From: an uncultured Bacilli bacterium
Lineage (GTDB): Bacteria; Bacillota_I; Bacilli_A; RF39; UBA660
Assembly: GCA_934168275.1 (NCBI GenBank)
Contig: CAKPNA010000005.1
Location: 1 to 64,000 of the forward strand
Direction: 5' to 3'
DNA: 64,000 bases
In this document: positions 42,413 to 51,614 of the stretch, in pieces
How positions within the stretch are numbered: position 1 is the first letter of the stretch
Layout: every line of letters begins with the position of its first letter
Notes under the pieces: generated by a model
Told to the model about the DNA's origin: nothing
Database searches by the model: none
Seen by the model: the letters and a program-made list of their open reading frames with translations, nothing else
Position numbers and translations under genes: made by a program

Positions 42413-43096
42413 ATGCGTGTTTTAATTGTTGAAGATGAATTTAATTTGGCAGATGTTATAGCATCTAGATTAAGAAAAGAAAAATATACTGTTGATATTA
42501 GTACTGATGGTGATGACGGTAGTTATAAAGCCATGACTAATATCTATGACTTAATTATTCTAGATGTTATGCTACCATATAAAGATGGCTTTACTATTCT
42601 TAAAGAACTAAAAGAAAATAATATTAAAGCTCAAGTAATTATGCTTACTGCCATGGACGGAATTGAAGATAAACTGAACGGGTTTAAAGGTGGGGCAGAT
42701 GATTATCTAACCAAACCATTCCATTTAGAAGAACTAGTAGCTCGAGTAAATATTAAATTAAAGAAAGATATTAATAGTAATAATGATTATCTAGAGTATG
42801 GTGATATTAGATTAGATTTAAATAAAAAGAAAATAATTAATATTAAGACTAATGAAGAAATAGATGTTTTATGTAAAGAGTTTCTCTTACTAGAGTGCCT
42901 TCTTAGAAATAAAGATCAAGTTGTTTCCAGAGAGTTTATCTATGATTATGTATGGGGAATGGATAATGAATCAGTATCTAATAACCTCGAAGCCTATGTA
43001 TCTTTTATCAGAAGAAAACTTAAAGCAATTGACTCAACAGTAAACATTAAAGCTCTCCGTGGTTTAGGATACAAACTAGAGGTAAATCATGAATAA
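42413..43096 (+). CDS. OmpR/PhoB-family response regulator
   Basis: The 227-residue regulator has a receiver domain with the acidic pair Glu7-Asp8, phosphoacceptor Asp51 (LIILDVMLPYKDG), Thr in MLTAMD and Lys in YLTKPFH. The C-terminal winged helix is seen in CKEFLLLECLLRNKDQVVSR and VYVSFIRRKLK-like AYVSFIRRKLKAI, ending with LRGLGYKLE. It overlaps the histidine kinase gene by eight bases. The nearest downstream gene is htrA, so it may control that envelope stress protease, as CssR does in Bacillus. Confidence 0.94.
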   Translation: MRVLIVEDEFNLADVIASRLRKEKYTVDISTDGDDGSYKAMTNIYDLIILDVMLPYKDGFTILKELKENNIKAQVIMLTAMDGIEDKLNGFKGGADDYLTKPFHLEELVARVNIKLKKDINSNNDYLEYGDIRLDLNKKKIINIKTNEEIDVLCKEFLLLECLLRNKDQVVSREFIYDYVWGMDNESVSNNLEAYVSFIRRKLKAIDSTVNIKALRGLGYKLEVNHE

Positions 43097-44270
43097 TCTA
43101 GGTCAAAAAATATTTCATTTATTAATTATTATCTTAACCACATTTTTGTCTAGTATTTTTATTGCTTTTAACCTAAGTATCTATAATAAAGAATATAACG
43201 ATTTAAAAGAAAAGTTTATGATAATTAATTCAACCATCCAAAAGAATAGTTATAATCCCATATTTATGGAAAATGAAGTTTATGTTGTTATATTTAATAG
43301 AGCAGGCAATATCGATAAAATAATTAATTATTCCTCTAATGACTTAACGGATAGTGAAATAAAAGAATTAGTAATTAATAATGTTAATAAAATAAATAGT
43401 AAAAAAATAGAATCATTATATACTAGTGATTACGTATTTATGGAAACAAAAGAAGGCAATCTAATAATGGTTAATAATACTAGTACTAAAAGTTATCTTC
43501 TAAAAGAGTTATTTAAATCAATTTTAGTCTTTATTATCCTAGAAACTATTCAAGTAATTATATCTCTAAATATTACTAAAAGAATAGTTAAACCCGTTAA
43601 TGAAGCTTTTATTAGGCAAAAGCAATTTATCTATGATGCCTCTCACGAACTAAAAACACCCATTGCTATTATAAGTGCTAGTGCTGAGATGTTAGAGAAG
43701 AACCCTAAAGAAAAGAAATGGTTAGAAAATATTAAAACTGAAAATAATCGTATGAATAAACTAGTTATTAGCTTACTAGACTTATCTAAATCAGAAAATA
43801 TTAAAGAAAATGAAGTATACACTAATGTCAACTTATCTAAGGTAATAAAAAATAAAGCTCTAACATTCGAAAGCTTAATATATGAAAACAGCCTTGAACT
43901 AGATGTTGATGTTGTTAATGATATTATGTTTAATTGTAATGAAGACCGAATAAAAGAATTATTAAGTATCTTAATGGATAATGCTATCAAACATAGTCTA
44001 CCTAATTCACAAATTACTGTTAAACTATCTAAAGAAAAAAATAATATCTATCTCTCTGTCAAAAATAAAGGTAAAGAAATACCCGTTAGTGAAAGAGAAA
44101 AGATATTTGAAAGATTCTATCGCCTAGATAAATCTAGAAATAGAGATGATAATCGTTATGGTATTGGTTTATCTATTGCTAAAAATATTGTTATAAATCA
44201 TAATGGTACAATTAGTGTTAATTGTAAAGATGGCTACACAACATTTATAGTAAACTTTAAACAGAAATAA
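43089..44270 (+). CDS. Sensor histidine kinase
   Basis: The 393-residue kinase has two membrane helices (about 8-30 and 142-162) framing a 110-residue external sensor, a short HAMP-like linker, the H-box FIYDASHELKTPIAII (phospho-His186), an N-box ILMDNAIKHS and G-boxes RNRDDNRYGIGLSIAK. It is partnered with the response regulator upstream by overlap. The ligand is unknown; the sensor domain is small. A terminator follows at 44260. Confidence 0.94.
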   Translation: MNNLGQKIFHLLIIILTTFLSSIFIAFNLSIYNKEYNDLKEKFMIINSTIQKNSYNPIFMENEVYVVIFNRAGNIDKIINYSSNDLTDSEIKELVINNVNKINSKKIESLYTSDYVFMETKEGNLIMVNNTSTKSYLLKELFKSILVFIILETIQVIISLNITKRIVKPVNEAFIRQKQFIYDASHELKTPIAIISASAEMLEKNPKEKKWLENIKTENNRMNKLVISLLDLSKSENIKENEVYTNVNLSKVIKNKALTFESLIYENSLELDVDVVNDIMFNCNEDRIKELLSILMDNAIKHSLPNSQITVKLSKEKNNIYLSVKNKGKEIPVSEREKIFERFYRLDKSRNRDDNRYGIGLSIAKNIVINHNGTISVNCKDGYTTFIVNFKQK

Positions 44271-44287
44271 TATTTTCTGTTTTTTTA
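44260..44287 (+). terminator. Terminator of the two-component operon
   Basis: AACAGAAA pairs with TTTTCTGTT and is followed by TTTTT; the stem includes the kinase stop codon. Confidence 0.7.
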
Positions 44288-44341
44288 ATCTTTGTTTAAT
44301 TTTTATATAATACTATTAATATGTACAAAGGAGGAAAATAT

Positions 44342-44398
44342 ATGATTAAAAGGAACTATATAAGGAGGTTTAATTATGGAACAAAAAAAGAAAGATAA
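44342..44398 (+). CDS. Short upstream frame overlapping the htrA start
   Basis: An ATG at 44342 with AAAGGAGG upstream opens an 18-codon frame (MIKRNYIRRFNYGTKKER) that runs across the htrA ribosome binding site and start and stops at 44398, 23 bases into htrA in another frame. Two excellent ribosome binding sites in a row suggest translational coupling or a regulatory leader. Confidence 0.45.
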   Translation: MIKRNYIRRFNYGTKKER

Positions 44399-45542
44399 AA
44401 TAATAATAAGCGTAAGTGTTATTTCAATATTAGTTATATGTACATACTTATTATTCTCATTTAATGTTTTAAGTTTTAGTAATATAAATAATAATACTAC
44501 TTTAAAATTAGCTAGTACTGAAACAAATAATAAAATTAAAGAAGGAATATATATAACTGATGTTTCAGAAGTAGTCGAAGAAACCATGTCCGCTATTGTT
44601 TCAATAACTTCTAAAACATTAATTCAATCAGGATACTATGGACCATTCTCCTTTGGTAGTAATCAAACCCAATATGTGGAAGGTGCCGGATCTGGAATTA
44701 TAATTAGTAATTCTAATGATGAAATACTAATACTTACTAATAATCACGTTGTCAATGATTCTAGTGAACTAACTGTTAAGTTTATTAATGGTAAAGAAGC
44801 TGATGCTAAAATAGTTGGAACTTCTGAAAGAAAAGATATCGCTGTAATTTCCGTTAAAGTTAGTGCTTTAGATAGCAACACCTTAAGTCAAATAAAAATT
44901 GCCACTTTAGGAGACAGCAGTGAACTTAAAGTGGGTAATGGTATAATTGCTATTGGTAATGCTCTAGGTTATGGTCAATCAGTAACTACCGGTGTTGTCA
45001 GTGCGCTTAATAGAGAAATAGAAACTAACGGTTATGCTAATAAAATGATTCAAATAGATGCTGCTATTAACGGAGGTAATTCCGGTGGGGCTTTATTAAA
45101 TAATAAAGGTGAAGTAGTTGGTATTAACTCAGCTAAATATTCATCAAATGGTAGTTCTAGTGAAGCAAGTATTGAAGGTATGGGTTTTGCTATTCCAATA
45201 TCTGATGTTAAAGACTTAATAACTGACTTAATGAATGGTAAAGAAGAATCAAGTGGTATGACTCTAGGAATAGAAGGCTATATGACTAATAGTTCTAATA
45301 TAAGTGGTTATAACTTACCAGTAGGATTCTATATATCTAACATAACTGAAGGTGGCTATGCTGATAAAAATAACTTAGAAATAGGTTATATTATAACTAA
45401 AATAGATAATAAAGAAGTAAGTTCTGTTAATGATATTAAAAATGTCTTATATGAAAAGAAAGTAGGGGATACTATCACTCTTAAAGTTAAATATCCAAGT
45501 GGCAGAACTTATGCTGAAAAAGATATTGAAATAAAATTTTAA
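44376..45542 (+). CDS. htrA: HtrA-like membrane-anchored serine protease
   Basis: HtrA proteases degrade or refold damaged exported proteins. The 388-residue protein has a membrane anchor (about 9-30), a trypsin-like domain with triad His124 (TNNHVV), Asp155 (RKDIAVI) and Ser236 (INGGNSGGAL), and one C-terminal PDZ domain (about 290-385, with GYIITKIDNKEVSSVNDI). The layout equals Bacillus HtrA/HtrB. The ATG follows AAGGAGG and is overlapped by a short upstream frame. The adjacent two-component genes may regulate it. Confidence 0.95.
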   Translation: MEQKKKDKIIISVSVISILVICTYLLFSFNVLSFSNINNNTTLKLASTETNNKIKEGIYITDVSEVVEETMSAIVSITSKTLIQSGYYGPFSFGSNQTQYVEGAGSGIIISNSNDEILILTNNHVVNDSSELTVKFINGKEADAKIVGTSERKDIAVISVKVSALDSNTLSQIKIATLGDSSELKVGNGIIAIGNALGYGQSVTTGVVSALNREIETNGYANKMIQIDAAINGGNSGGALLNNKGEVVGINSAKYSSNGSSSEASIEGMGFAIPISDVKDLITDLMNGKEESSGMTLGIEGYMTNSSNISGYNLPVGFYISNITEGGYADKNNLEIGYIITKIDNKEVSSVNDIKNVLYEKKVGDTITLKVKYPSGRTYAEKDIEIKF

Positions 45543-45649
45543 AAATATTTAGTATATTTAATGTTCATTTAAGGTATAGGTATTATTATTAATAATGTAA
45601 GGTGGTGATAATATAAGATATAAAAGAAGAATATAACTATAAAAGAAAG

Positions 45650-45904
45650 GTGATTAATATAGAAGTTAAGATAGTTGGAAGTAATTGTAAAAATGGGAAT
45701 CATTTATATAAGAATCTTACCAAAGTAATTAAAAGTTTAAAAGATAAAAAGATTAAAATAATAAAAGAAGACAGTAATTCCTCACTCCAAAAATATAATA
45801 TAAAGAATAAACCTGGTCTTATAATTGAAGATAAATTAATTTGCGAAGGCAAAGTTTTAAACGAGAAAGAAATAATTAGAATTTTAAATGTAGTTTATTG
45901 TTAA
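45650..45904 (+). CDS. Small thioredoxin-fold protein lacking the CxxC pair
   Basis: The 84-residue product resembles the small redox-active disulfide (glutaredoxin/thioredoxin-like) family: VKIVGSNCKNGNHLYKNL, then NIKNKPGLIIEDKLICEG, matching the beta-alpha-beta and cis-Pro (KPGLII) parts. The family C-x-x-C is reduced to a single Cys (GSNCKNGN). The start is uncertain. GTG 45650 lies within the AAAGGTG site; the natural place for an ATG, eight bases later, reads ATA. The gene may thus be poorly translated or dying, though a clean terminator follows. Confidence 0.6.
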   Translation: MINIEVKIVGSNCKNGNHLYKNLTKVIKSLKDKKIKIIKEDSNSSLQKYNIKNKPGLIIEDKLICEGKVLNEKEIIRILNVVYC

Positions 45905-45933
45905 AACTTGGATAAAAAAATCCAAGTTTTTTC
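45903..45933 (+). terminator. Terminator
   Basis: AAAACTTGGAT pairs with ATCCAAGTTTT, followed by TT; overlaps the preceding stop. Confidence 0.75.
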
Positions 45934-45986
45934 TATGTATTAAAAAATATCTCGTGTTATAATATTAATATATGTAAGGTGAGAAG

Positions 45987-47489
45987 ATGGATAGAGTATA
46001 TATATGTATTGATTTAAAAAGTTTTTATGCCTCAGTCGAATGTGTTGAAAGAGGTCTAGATCCTCTGAATACTAATTTAGTAGTAGCTGATGAAGCTAGA
46101 ACAGCTAAAACAATCTGTCTGGCTGTCTCACCATCTCTTAAATCATATGGCTTATCCGGAAGATGTCGCTTATTTGAAGCCATCCAAAAAGTCAGAGAAG
46201 TAAATTATCAAAGAAGAAAAGACAATAATTATCGTCCCTTTACTAAGAAATCATATCTAGATTCTGAAATAAAAAAGAATAATAACCTAGAACTAGATTT
46301 TCTCCAAGCCACGCCCCGTATGCGCTTATACATGAAATATAGTACTGCTATCTATAACATATATCTAAAATATATCGCTGAAGAAGACATCTTAGTGTAT
46401 TCTATTGATGAAGTATTTTGCGATATTACTAATTATCTAAAATTCTATAAAATGACTGCTTCAGAATTAGTAATGAAGATAATTAGTGAAGTATATAAAA
46501 CAACCGGTATTACTGCCACTGCCGGTATTGGTACTAATATGTATTTAGCTAAAGTAGCAATGGATATTATGGCTAAGAAAATGAAGCCTAATGAATATGG
46601 TGTTAGAATGGCTTATCTTAATGAAGAACTATATAAAAAAGAATTGTGGAGTCATCAACCACTCACGGATTTCTGGCGTGTTGGTAGGGGATATGCTAAA
46701 AAATTAGAAGATAATCGTATATATACAATGGGTGATATTGCCAGGACATCCCTCGTTAATGAAGACTTATTATTTAAATTATTTGGTGTTAATGCTGAAT
46801 TATTAATTGACCATGCTTGGGGCTACGAGCCATGTACTATAAGTGATGCTAAAAATTATAAACCTCTAAGAAATAGTATCTCCACCGGCCAAGTATTACA
46901 CTGTGCTTATGACTATAATAAAGCCAAACTTGTAGTTAGAGAAATGGTTGATAGTCTTACTCTTGATTTAGTTGATAAACACCTCATATCTAATCAATTT
47001 GTCTTAACTATTGGTTATGATGTTGAAAACTTACTTAACCCCCAAATAGCTAATCTATATCATGGAGAAATAACTACTGATAATTATGGACGAAGTATTC
47101 CTAAACATGCTCATGGTACTGCCAATATCGACCATCGCACATCATCAACTAGTATTATCACTAATGAAGTAACGAAATTATATGATAAAATTGTTAATCG
47201 CCATTTACTCATCAAAAGAATTAATTTAACCGCCTGTGATGTTGTTAACGAAAACTGCCAAGATAAAGTCATAATCACTAAACAGCTAGATTTATTTAGT
47301 AATACTAGTGCGCTAAATAAAGAAAAAGAACAAGAACTTCATAATGAAGTAGAAGAAAGAAAAATTCAAAGAACACTACTAGATATTAAAAATAAATATG
47401 GTAAAAATGCTATCTTGAAAGGCATGAATCTAGAAGAAGGTTCTACTCAAAAAGATCGTAATGAACAAGTAGGAGGTCATCGTGGATGA
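45987..47489 (+). CDS. Y-family DNA polymerase (UvrX/UmuC type)
   Basis: The 500-residue protein is a translesion polymerase. The palm has MDRVYICIDLKSFYASVECV (first catalytic Asp) and the VYSIDEVFCDIT motif (Asp-Glu). GIGTNMYLAKVAMDIMAKKM is the HhH-bearing thumb start, and the little finger follows (LRNSISTGQVLHC). The pairing with a YolD-like gene (overlap ATGA at 47486) is typical of the UvrX/YqjW group in Firmicutes and plasmids. Copying past DNA damage would be error-prone and is usually damage-induced, but I see no clear LexA box. Confidence 0.93.
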   Translation: MDRVYICIDLKSFYASVECVERGLDPLNTNLVVADEARTAKTICLAVSPSLKSYGLSGRCRLFEAIQKVREVNYQRRKDNNYRPFTKKSYLDSEIKKNNNLELDFLQATPRMRLYMKYSTAIYNIYLKYIAEEDILVYSIDEVFCDITNYLKFYKMTASELVMKIISEVYKTTGITATAGIGTNMYLAKVAMDIMAKKMKPNEYGVRMAYLNEELYKKELWSHQPLTDFWRVGRGYAKKLEDNRIYTMGDIARTSLVNEDLLFKLFGVNAELLIDHAWGYEPCTISDAKNYKPLRNSISTGQVLHCAYDYNKAKLVVREMVDSLTLDLVDKHLISNQFVLTIGYDVENLLNPQIANLYHGEITTDNYGRSIPKHAHGTANIDHRTSSTSIITNEVTKLYDKIVNRHLLIKRINLTACDVVNENCQDKVIITKQLDLFSNTSALNKEKEQELHNEVEERKIQRTLLDIKNKYGKNAILKGMNLEEGSTQKDRNEQVGGHRG

Positions 47490-47908
47490 ATAATTATGCT
47501 GATATTATTAATTTAAAACGCCCACGATCTAATCATAATCATTTAAGTATTGAATCTCGCGCTAGTCAGTTTTCACCCTTTGCCGCTCTGACCGGCTATG
47601 ATAGTGAAGTAAAAGAAACTGCCCGAATTACTGATAAAAGAATTAATATTGATGATGGCCTACGTGAAATGCTTAATGCTAAATTAAATTATCTAAATGA
47701 CCACATTAAAGAAAACCCTAATATATCTATCACATACTTTGTCAAAGACCATAAAAAAGAAGGTGGCAAATACTTAACTAAACAAGGAATAATCAAAAGA
47801 ATAGATACTGTTAATGAAATAATAAAGTTTAATGATAATGCATCTATATCAATGAATGATATGATAAATATTACCGGAGATATTTTTAACACATTATATG
47901 ATAATTAA
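47486..47908 (+). CDS. YolD-like protein, partner of the Y-family polymerase
   Basis: The 140-residue protein has the YolD-like core DIINLKRPRSNHNHLSIESR then ASQFSPFAALTGYDSEVKET. YolD-like proteins lie next to UvrX/UmuC polymerases and are thought to act like UmuD in forming the active enzyme. It overlaps the polymerase by four bases and starts within its GTAGGAGGTCAT site. No autocleavage motif is present, as usual for the family. Confidence 0.9.
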   Translation: MNNYADIINLKRPRSNHNHLSIESRASQFSPFAALTGYDSEVKETARITDKRINIDDGLREMLNAKLNYLNDHIKENPNISITYFVKDHKKEGGKYLTKQGIIKRIDTVNEIIKFNDNASISMNDMINITGDIFNTLYDN

Positions 47909-47931
47909 AGAATATTTTATCAAGTAAGATA

Positions 47932-47961
47932 TTGACAAATTAGTCATTTAAATACTATAAT
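47932..47961 (+). promoter_or_regulatory. Promoter of the T-box-aspS unit
   Basis: TTGACA (47932-47937), 18 bases, TATAAT (47956-47961). Confidence 0.75.
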
Positions 47962-47969
47962 ATAATTAC

Positions 47970-48110
47970 TTTCTAAGTTATTAAGTGACAAATAACAACT
48001 ATTTAGAAACGGTTTCGCGATATAGAAATAAAGTGCACTAGTAGGTGAAATAAGGTGGTACCGCGGCATTAGTCGTCCTTATATATCTTTTAGTGTATTT
48101 TTTTATGGAA
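47970..48110 (+). ncRNA. T-box riboswitch controlling aspS
   Basis: The leader contains the T-box core AAGGTGGTACCGCG (about 48051-48064), whose bulge pairs with the NCCA end of uncharged tRNA. A specifier stem precedes it and an alternative terminator with T run (about 48100) follows. By position it should sense uncharged tRNA-Asp and allow aspS expression when aspartate charging falls. Confidence 0.88.
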
Positions 48111-48124
48111 AAGGAGTAGATAAT

Positions 48125-49864
48125 ATGGCAAACATATATAGAAATATTTATTGTGGTAATGTAAGTAAAAATGAAATAGGAAAAGAAGTTAGAATAGCCG
48201 GATGGGTAGGTTCTATTAGAAATTTAGGTAGTCTAAGTTTTATAACAGTAAGAGATGAAACAGGAATAGTTCAAGTAATTAGTGAAGATTCATCTATGCT
48301 AAATGATTTAACAAGAGAAAGTACGGTTAGTATCACTGGTACTGTTAGAGCTAGAACAGAAGACATGGTTAATAAAAATATGAAAACCGGAGAAATAGAA
48401 ATAGTTCTTAAAACTATTGATGTACTAGGTAAATGTGCTAGCGTTCTTCCATTCGAAATTAATCATTCTAAAGATTCAACTGAAGATACAAGGCTTAAAT
48501 ATCGTTATCTAGATTTAAGAAATAGTGAAGTACATGAAAATATATTATTTAGAACTAAAGTAATTGATGAATTAAGAAGAATTATGAAAAGTATGGATTT
48601 CACAGAAATTCAAACTCCAATCATAACAGCAACATCTCCAGAAGGAGCTAGGGACTTTATCGTACCATCACGTAAGTTTAAAGGTAAGTTTTATGCTTTA
48701 CCACAAGCTCCACAAATATTTAAACAATTACTTATGGTATCAGGTTTTGATAAATACTTCCAAATAGCACCTTGTTTTCGTGATGAAGATCCAAGAAGTG
48801 ATAGATTATATGGAGAATTCTATCAATTAGACTTTGAAATGTCTTTTGCTACCGATGAAGATGTTTATCTAGTTGGTGAAAAAGTATTTTATGATGTATT
48901 TACTAAATTTGGTAATAAAAAAGTAAGCCCTGCACCTTTCAGAAGAATACCTTATAGTGAAGCAATGTTAAAGTATGGTTCTGATAAACCAGATTTAAGA
49001 AATCCATTAATAATTGTTGACTTAACTAATATTTTATCTAAATCAACATTCGCTCCATTTGCAAATTCAACTATTAGAGGTATTAAAGTATCTAAATTAA
49101 ATAAATCTAATTCTTGGTATAAGAATATCGAAGAATATGTTAAATCAGTTGGAGCTTCCGGACTAGGATATATCAAAGTTAATGAAGACAAAACATTCAA
49201 ATCATCTCTTGATAAGTTCTTAACTGATGATATTAGGAGTGAATTAATTAATACTCTAAATTTAGAACCTGAAGATACACTATTTATTATCTCTGATACT
49301 AATAATGTTAATAAATATGCTGGTTTATTACGTACTAAATTAGGTCAAGAATTAGATCTAATTGATAAAGATAAATATGAGTTCTGTATCATAAATGATT
49401 TCCCATTCTATGAAAAGAATGAAGAAGATGGCAGTATTGAATTCTCACATAACCCATTCTCAATGCCTCAAGGTGGCTTAGAAGCCCTAGAAAATAAGAA
49501 CCCATTTGATATTTTAGCATACCAATACGACTTCGTATGTAATGGTTATGAAATGGCTAGTGGTGGTGTTAGAAATCATAGCCCTGAAATATTAAAGAAA
49601 GCCTTTGAATTAGCCGGTTATGATGAAGAAGTAGTTAAATCAAAATTCCCATCTCTATATACAGCCTTCAGTTATGGTGCTCCACCACATGCTGGTATGG
49701 CTCCTGGTATTGATCGAATACTAATGTTATTAAAAGATGAAGAAAATATTCGTGAAATGGTTGCCTTCCCATTATCTGCTAATGGATCAGACGCCATGAT
49801 GGGTTGCCCAGGTGAAGTATTTGAAAAGCAATTACGTGAAACGCATATTAAAATAAGAGATTAA
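48125..49864 (+). CDS. aspS: Aspartyl-tRNA synthetase
   Basis: The 579-residue enzyme has an N-terminal OB-fold (GKEVRIAGWVGSIRNLGSLS), class II motif 1 to 3: EIQTPIITATSPEGARDFIV, FKQLLMVSGFDKYFQIAPCF then RDEDPRSDRLYGEFYQLDFE, and GAPPHAGMAPGIDRILMLL. The bacterial GAD insertion is between. Because GatCAB is present, this AspRS may be non-discriminating and also charge tRNA-Asn. Expression is under the T-box leader upstream. AAAGGAG precedes the ATG. Confidence 0.97.
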   Translation: MANIYRNIYCGNVSKNEIGKEVRIAGWVGSIRNLGSLSFITVRDETGIVQVISEDSSMLNDLTRESTVSITGTVRARTEDMVNKNMKTGEIEIVLKTIDVLGKCASVLPFEINHSKDSTEDTRLKYRYLDLRNSEVHENILFRTKVIDELRRIMKSMDFTEIQTPIITATSPEGARDFIVPSRKFKGKFYALPQAPQIFKQLLMVSGFDKYFQIAPCFRDEDPRSDRLYGEFYQLDFEMSFATDEDVYLVGEKVFYDVFTKFGNKKVSPAPFRRIPYSEAMLKYGSDKPDLRNPLIIVDLTNILSKSTFAPFANSTIRGIKVSKLNKSNSWYKNIEEYVKSVGASGLGYIKVNEDKTFKSSLDKFLTDDIRSELINTLNLEPEDTLFIISDTNNVNKYAGLLRTKLGQELDLIDKDKYEFCIINDFPFYEKNEEDGSIEFSHNPFSMPQGGLEALENKNPFDILAYQYDFVCNGYEMASGGVRNHSPEILKKAFELAGYDEEVVKSKFPSLYTAFSYGAPPHAGMAPGIDRILMLLKDEENIREMVAFPLSANGSDAMMGCPGEVFEKQLRETHIKIRD

Positions 49865-49868
49865 TTAT

Positions 49869-49900
49869 TAAACCTTGAGAATTAATTCCCAAGGTTTTAA
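49869..49900 (+). terminator. Terminator of aspS
   Basis: AAACCTTG pairs with CAAGGTTTT around AGAATTAATTCC. Confidence 0.7.
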
Positions 49901-49974
49901 CCTATTATCTATAATTTGACTTTTACTTATAGATGTGTTAAATTATAATTAGTTAATATACGAGGAGATGTATT

Positions 49975-51612
49975 ATGAATAATGTATATAATAATTTAGT
50001 AAGTCAATATGGCAGTGGAAATGTTACCACAACAAATAGAGGCACTTACGAAGTATCATATGGAGGTACTAAAATCATTGTTCCACAAAACCTTAGCAAA
50101 GATGCCTATGTTGTTTCTTATACACCGGGAATTGGTGATTCAAGTACTAATAGAGGCCTTATAAATCAATATTTTAGCAATAATAAAATGGACAATGCCA
50201 TTCTTGTTATTGCTTCATCAACTAATGCTAACAATTCATCTGAAATAGGATATAGTACGCTGCAATCGCTAGGATGTAATACAGAAGGAGTTATTACTAC
50301 AGGATTTAGTTATTCTGCACCAAGTTCAGTTATTGAAGCTGCTAACTTTAGTAAAAAACATACAAATGTTCCAACAATTTGTATATCAATTGACGGAACA
50401 TCTGCTGAACATCATCTATATTACAGTAATGCTACTAGCGATGCTTATAGCGGAATCAATCCAACCGGTACAGGTAGCAATCTAACAATTATTACCGTTG
50501 ATGGACAGTTTGATCATTTAAGTCAAACAGCAAAATTTGCTAGCAATGGAATTACTGCTTATAACTTATCAACAACAACCGAAAACTATACCGATAATAT
50601 TGCCAATTGCCATGATGGTGCTAGTATCGATGTTATGCAATTTATTGTACCCTACATTTTAGGAAAGAAAGATTCTGTTGATAGTAAAAAGAATTACTAT
50701 TTGAGAGATGCTAGTGGAAAAACTATAAATATGTCTTTCATTAGAACTAATCTCAACGGAAGTGGCACTAGCAGTAAAGGTAACAGTAACAATAATAACA
50801 ATAAAAACACTAACAACAATAATAAAGCAGTGACACTTTCTAATAAAGAAGAAACGACCACAAAAAGTACATATCAAAGTGTTATTGATAGACATAGTGA
50901 ATTAGCTAGTCTATCAGAACTAAAATTACTAAACATGAGTAGTTCTTCTTCAAATTATATAAGTTCAGATTTACAATACGTATGTGATAGCATGAACAGC
51001 GTTCGAAACGTTATTAAAAGCAGCGATTCATATGCTAATATTAAACAAATGAGTTCTCAAATATCTGGCGGTATCTTCAGCATAATTTCAAGTTATATAA
51101 ATTATTACATGGATGTTGTTAGTAATCTATATAATAAATTATCTTTGGAAACTGAAGCTATTGTCTCATATGCTCAATATATAGTTGATGTAGACAACAG
51201 CTTAAAAAATAAAGACTTGGGAGACCTTGGTGGCAATCCGACTGATCCAATAACACCCGTTCCATTATCTGATGATGGTGGTTGGTATTCAGATGAAGGA
51301 AATAATGGAGATAATCCTACCGAAACACCATTAGATGATGAAGAAGATGCTGTTGAATATATCTACAATGACGATCACAAAATACTTGTTAAAGCAGATG
51401 GTAATAAAATTATTAAAATAACTCATAAATATAAGTTAAAGAGTATACGTGACTATAAAGCCCTTTTAGAAAAGATATATGCATCTTTTGAAAATCCGGA
51501 TGTAATCGAATCTGTTTCATTAAATGGCAATTATATAAATGTTGTTTTAAAAGATAGTTATTGTGCAACATTAACACTTGATGATATCAATAACATGGCG
51601 AAGGAGGTTTAA
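49975..51612 (+). CDS. Leaderless hydrolase-like protein with helical and acidic C-terminal parts
   Basis: The 545-residue protein lacks a signal peptide. Residues 1-240 resemble an alpha/beta-hydrolase: YVVSYTPGIGDSS, TTGFSYSAPSSVIEAANF (nucleophile Ser in a G-x-S-x-S elbow, about residue 105), an acidic ITVDGQFDHL, and NCHDGASID (His, about 213). Residues about 268-290 are an Asn-rich linker. Residues 300-410 are a coiled, WXG/LXG-like helical region (DRHSELASLSELKLLNMSSS, SSYINYYMDVVSNLYNKLSL), then a Pro/Asp-rich linker and a small C-terminal alpha/beta domain. Long extracytoplasmic-style linkers without a leader suggest type VII-like export. It is translated just before, and likely with, the helical protein at 51615. 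Confidence 0.65.
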   Translation: MNNVYNNLVSQYGSGNVTTTNRGTYEVSYGGTKIIVPQNLSKDAYVVSYTPGIGDSSTNRGLINQYFSNNKMDNAILVIASSTNANNSSEIGYSTLQSLGCNTEGVITTGFSYSAPSSVIEAANFSKKHTNVPTICISIDGTSAEHHLYYSNATSDAYSGINPTGTGSNLTIITVDGQFDHLSQTAKFASNGITAYNLSTTTENYTDNIANCHDGASIDVMQFIVPYILGKKDSVDSKKNYYLRDASGKTINMSFIRTNLNGSGTSSKGNSNNNNNKNTNNNNKAVTLSNKEETTTKSTYQSVIDRHSELASLSELKLLNMSSSSSNYISSDLQYVCDSMNSVRNVIKSSDSYANIKQMSSQISGGIFSIISSYINYYMDVVSNLYNKLSLETEAIVSYAQYIVDVDNSLKNKDLGDLGGNPTDPITPVPLSDDGGWYSDEGNNGDNPTETPLDDEEDAVEYIYNDDHKILVKADGNKIIKITHKYKLKSIRDYKALLEKIYASFENPDVIESVSLNGNYINVVLKDSYCATLTLDDINNMAKEV

Positions 51613-51614
51613 TT

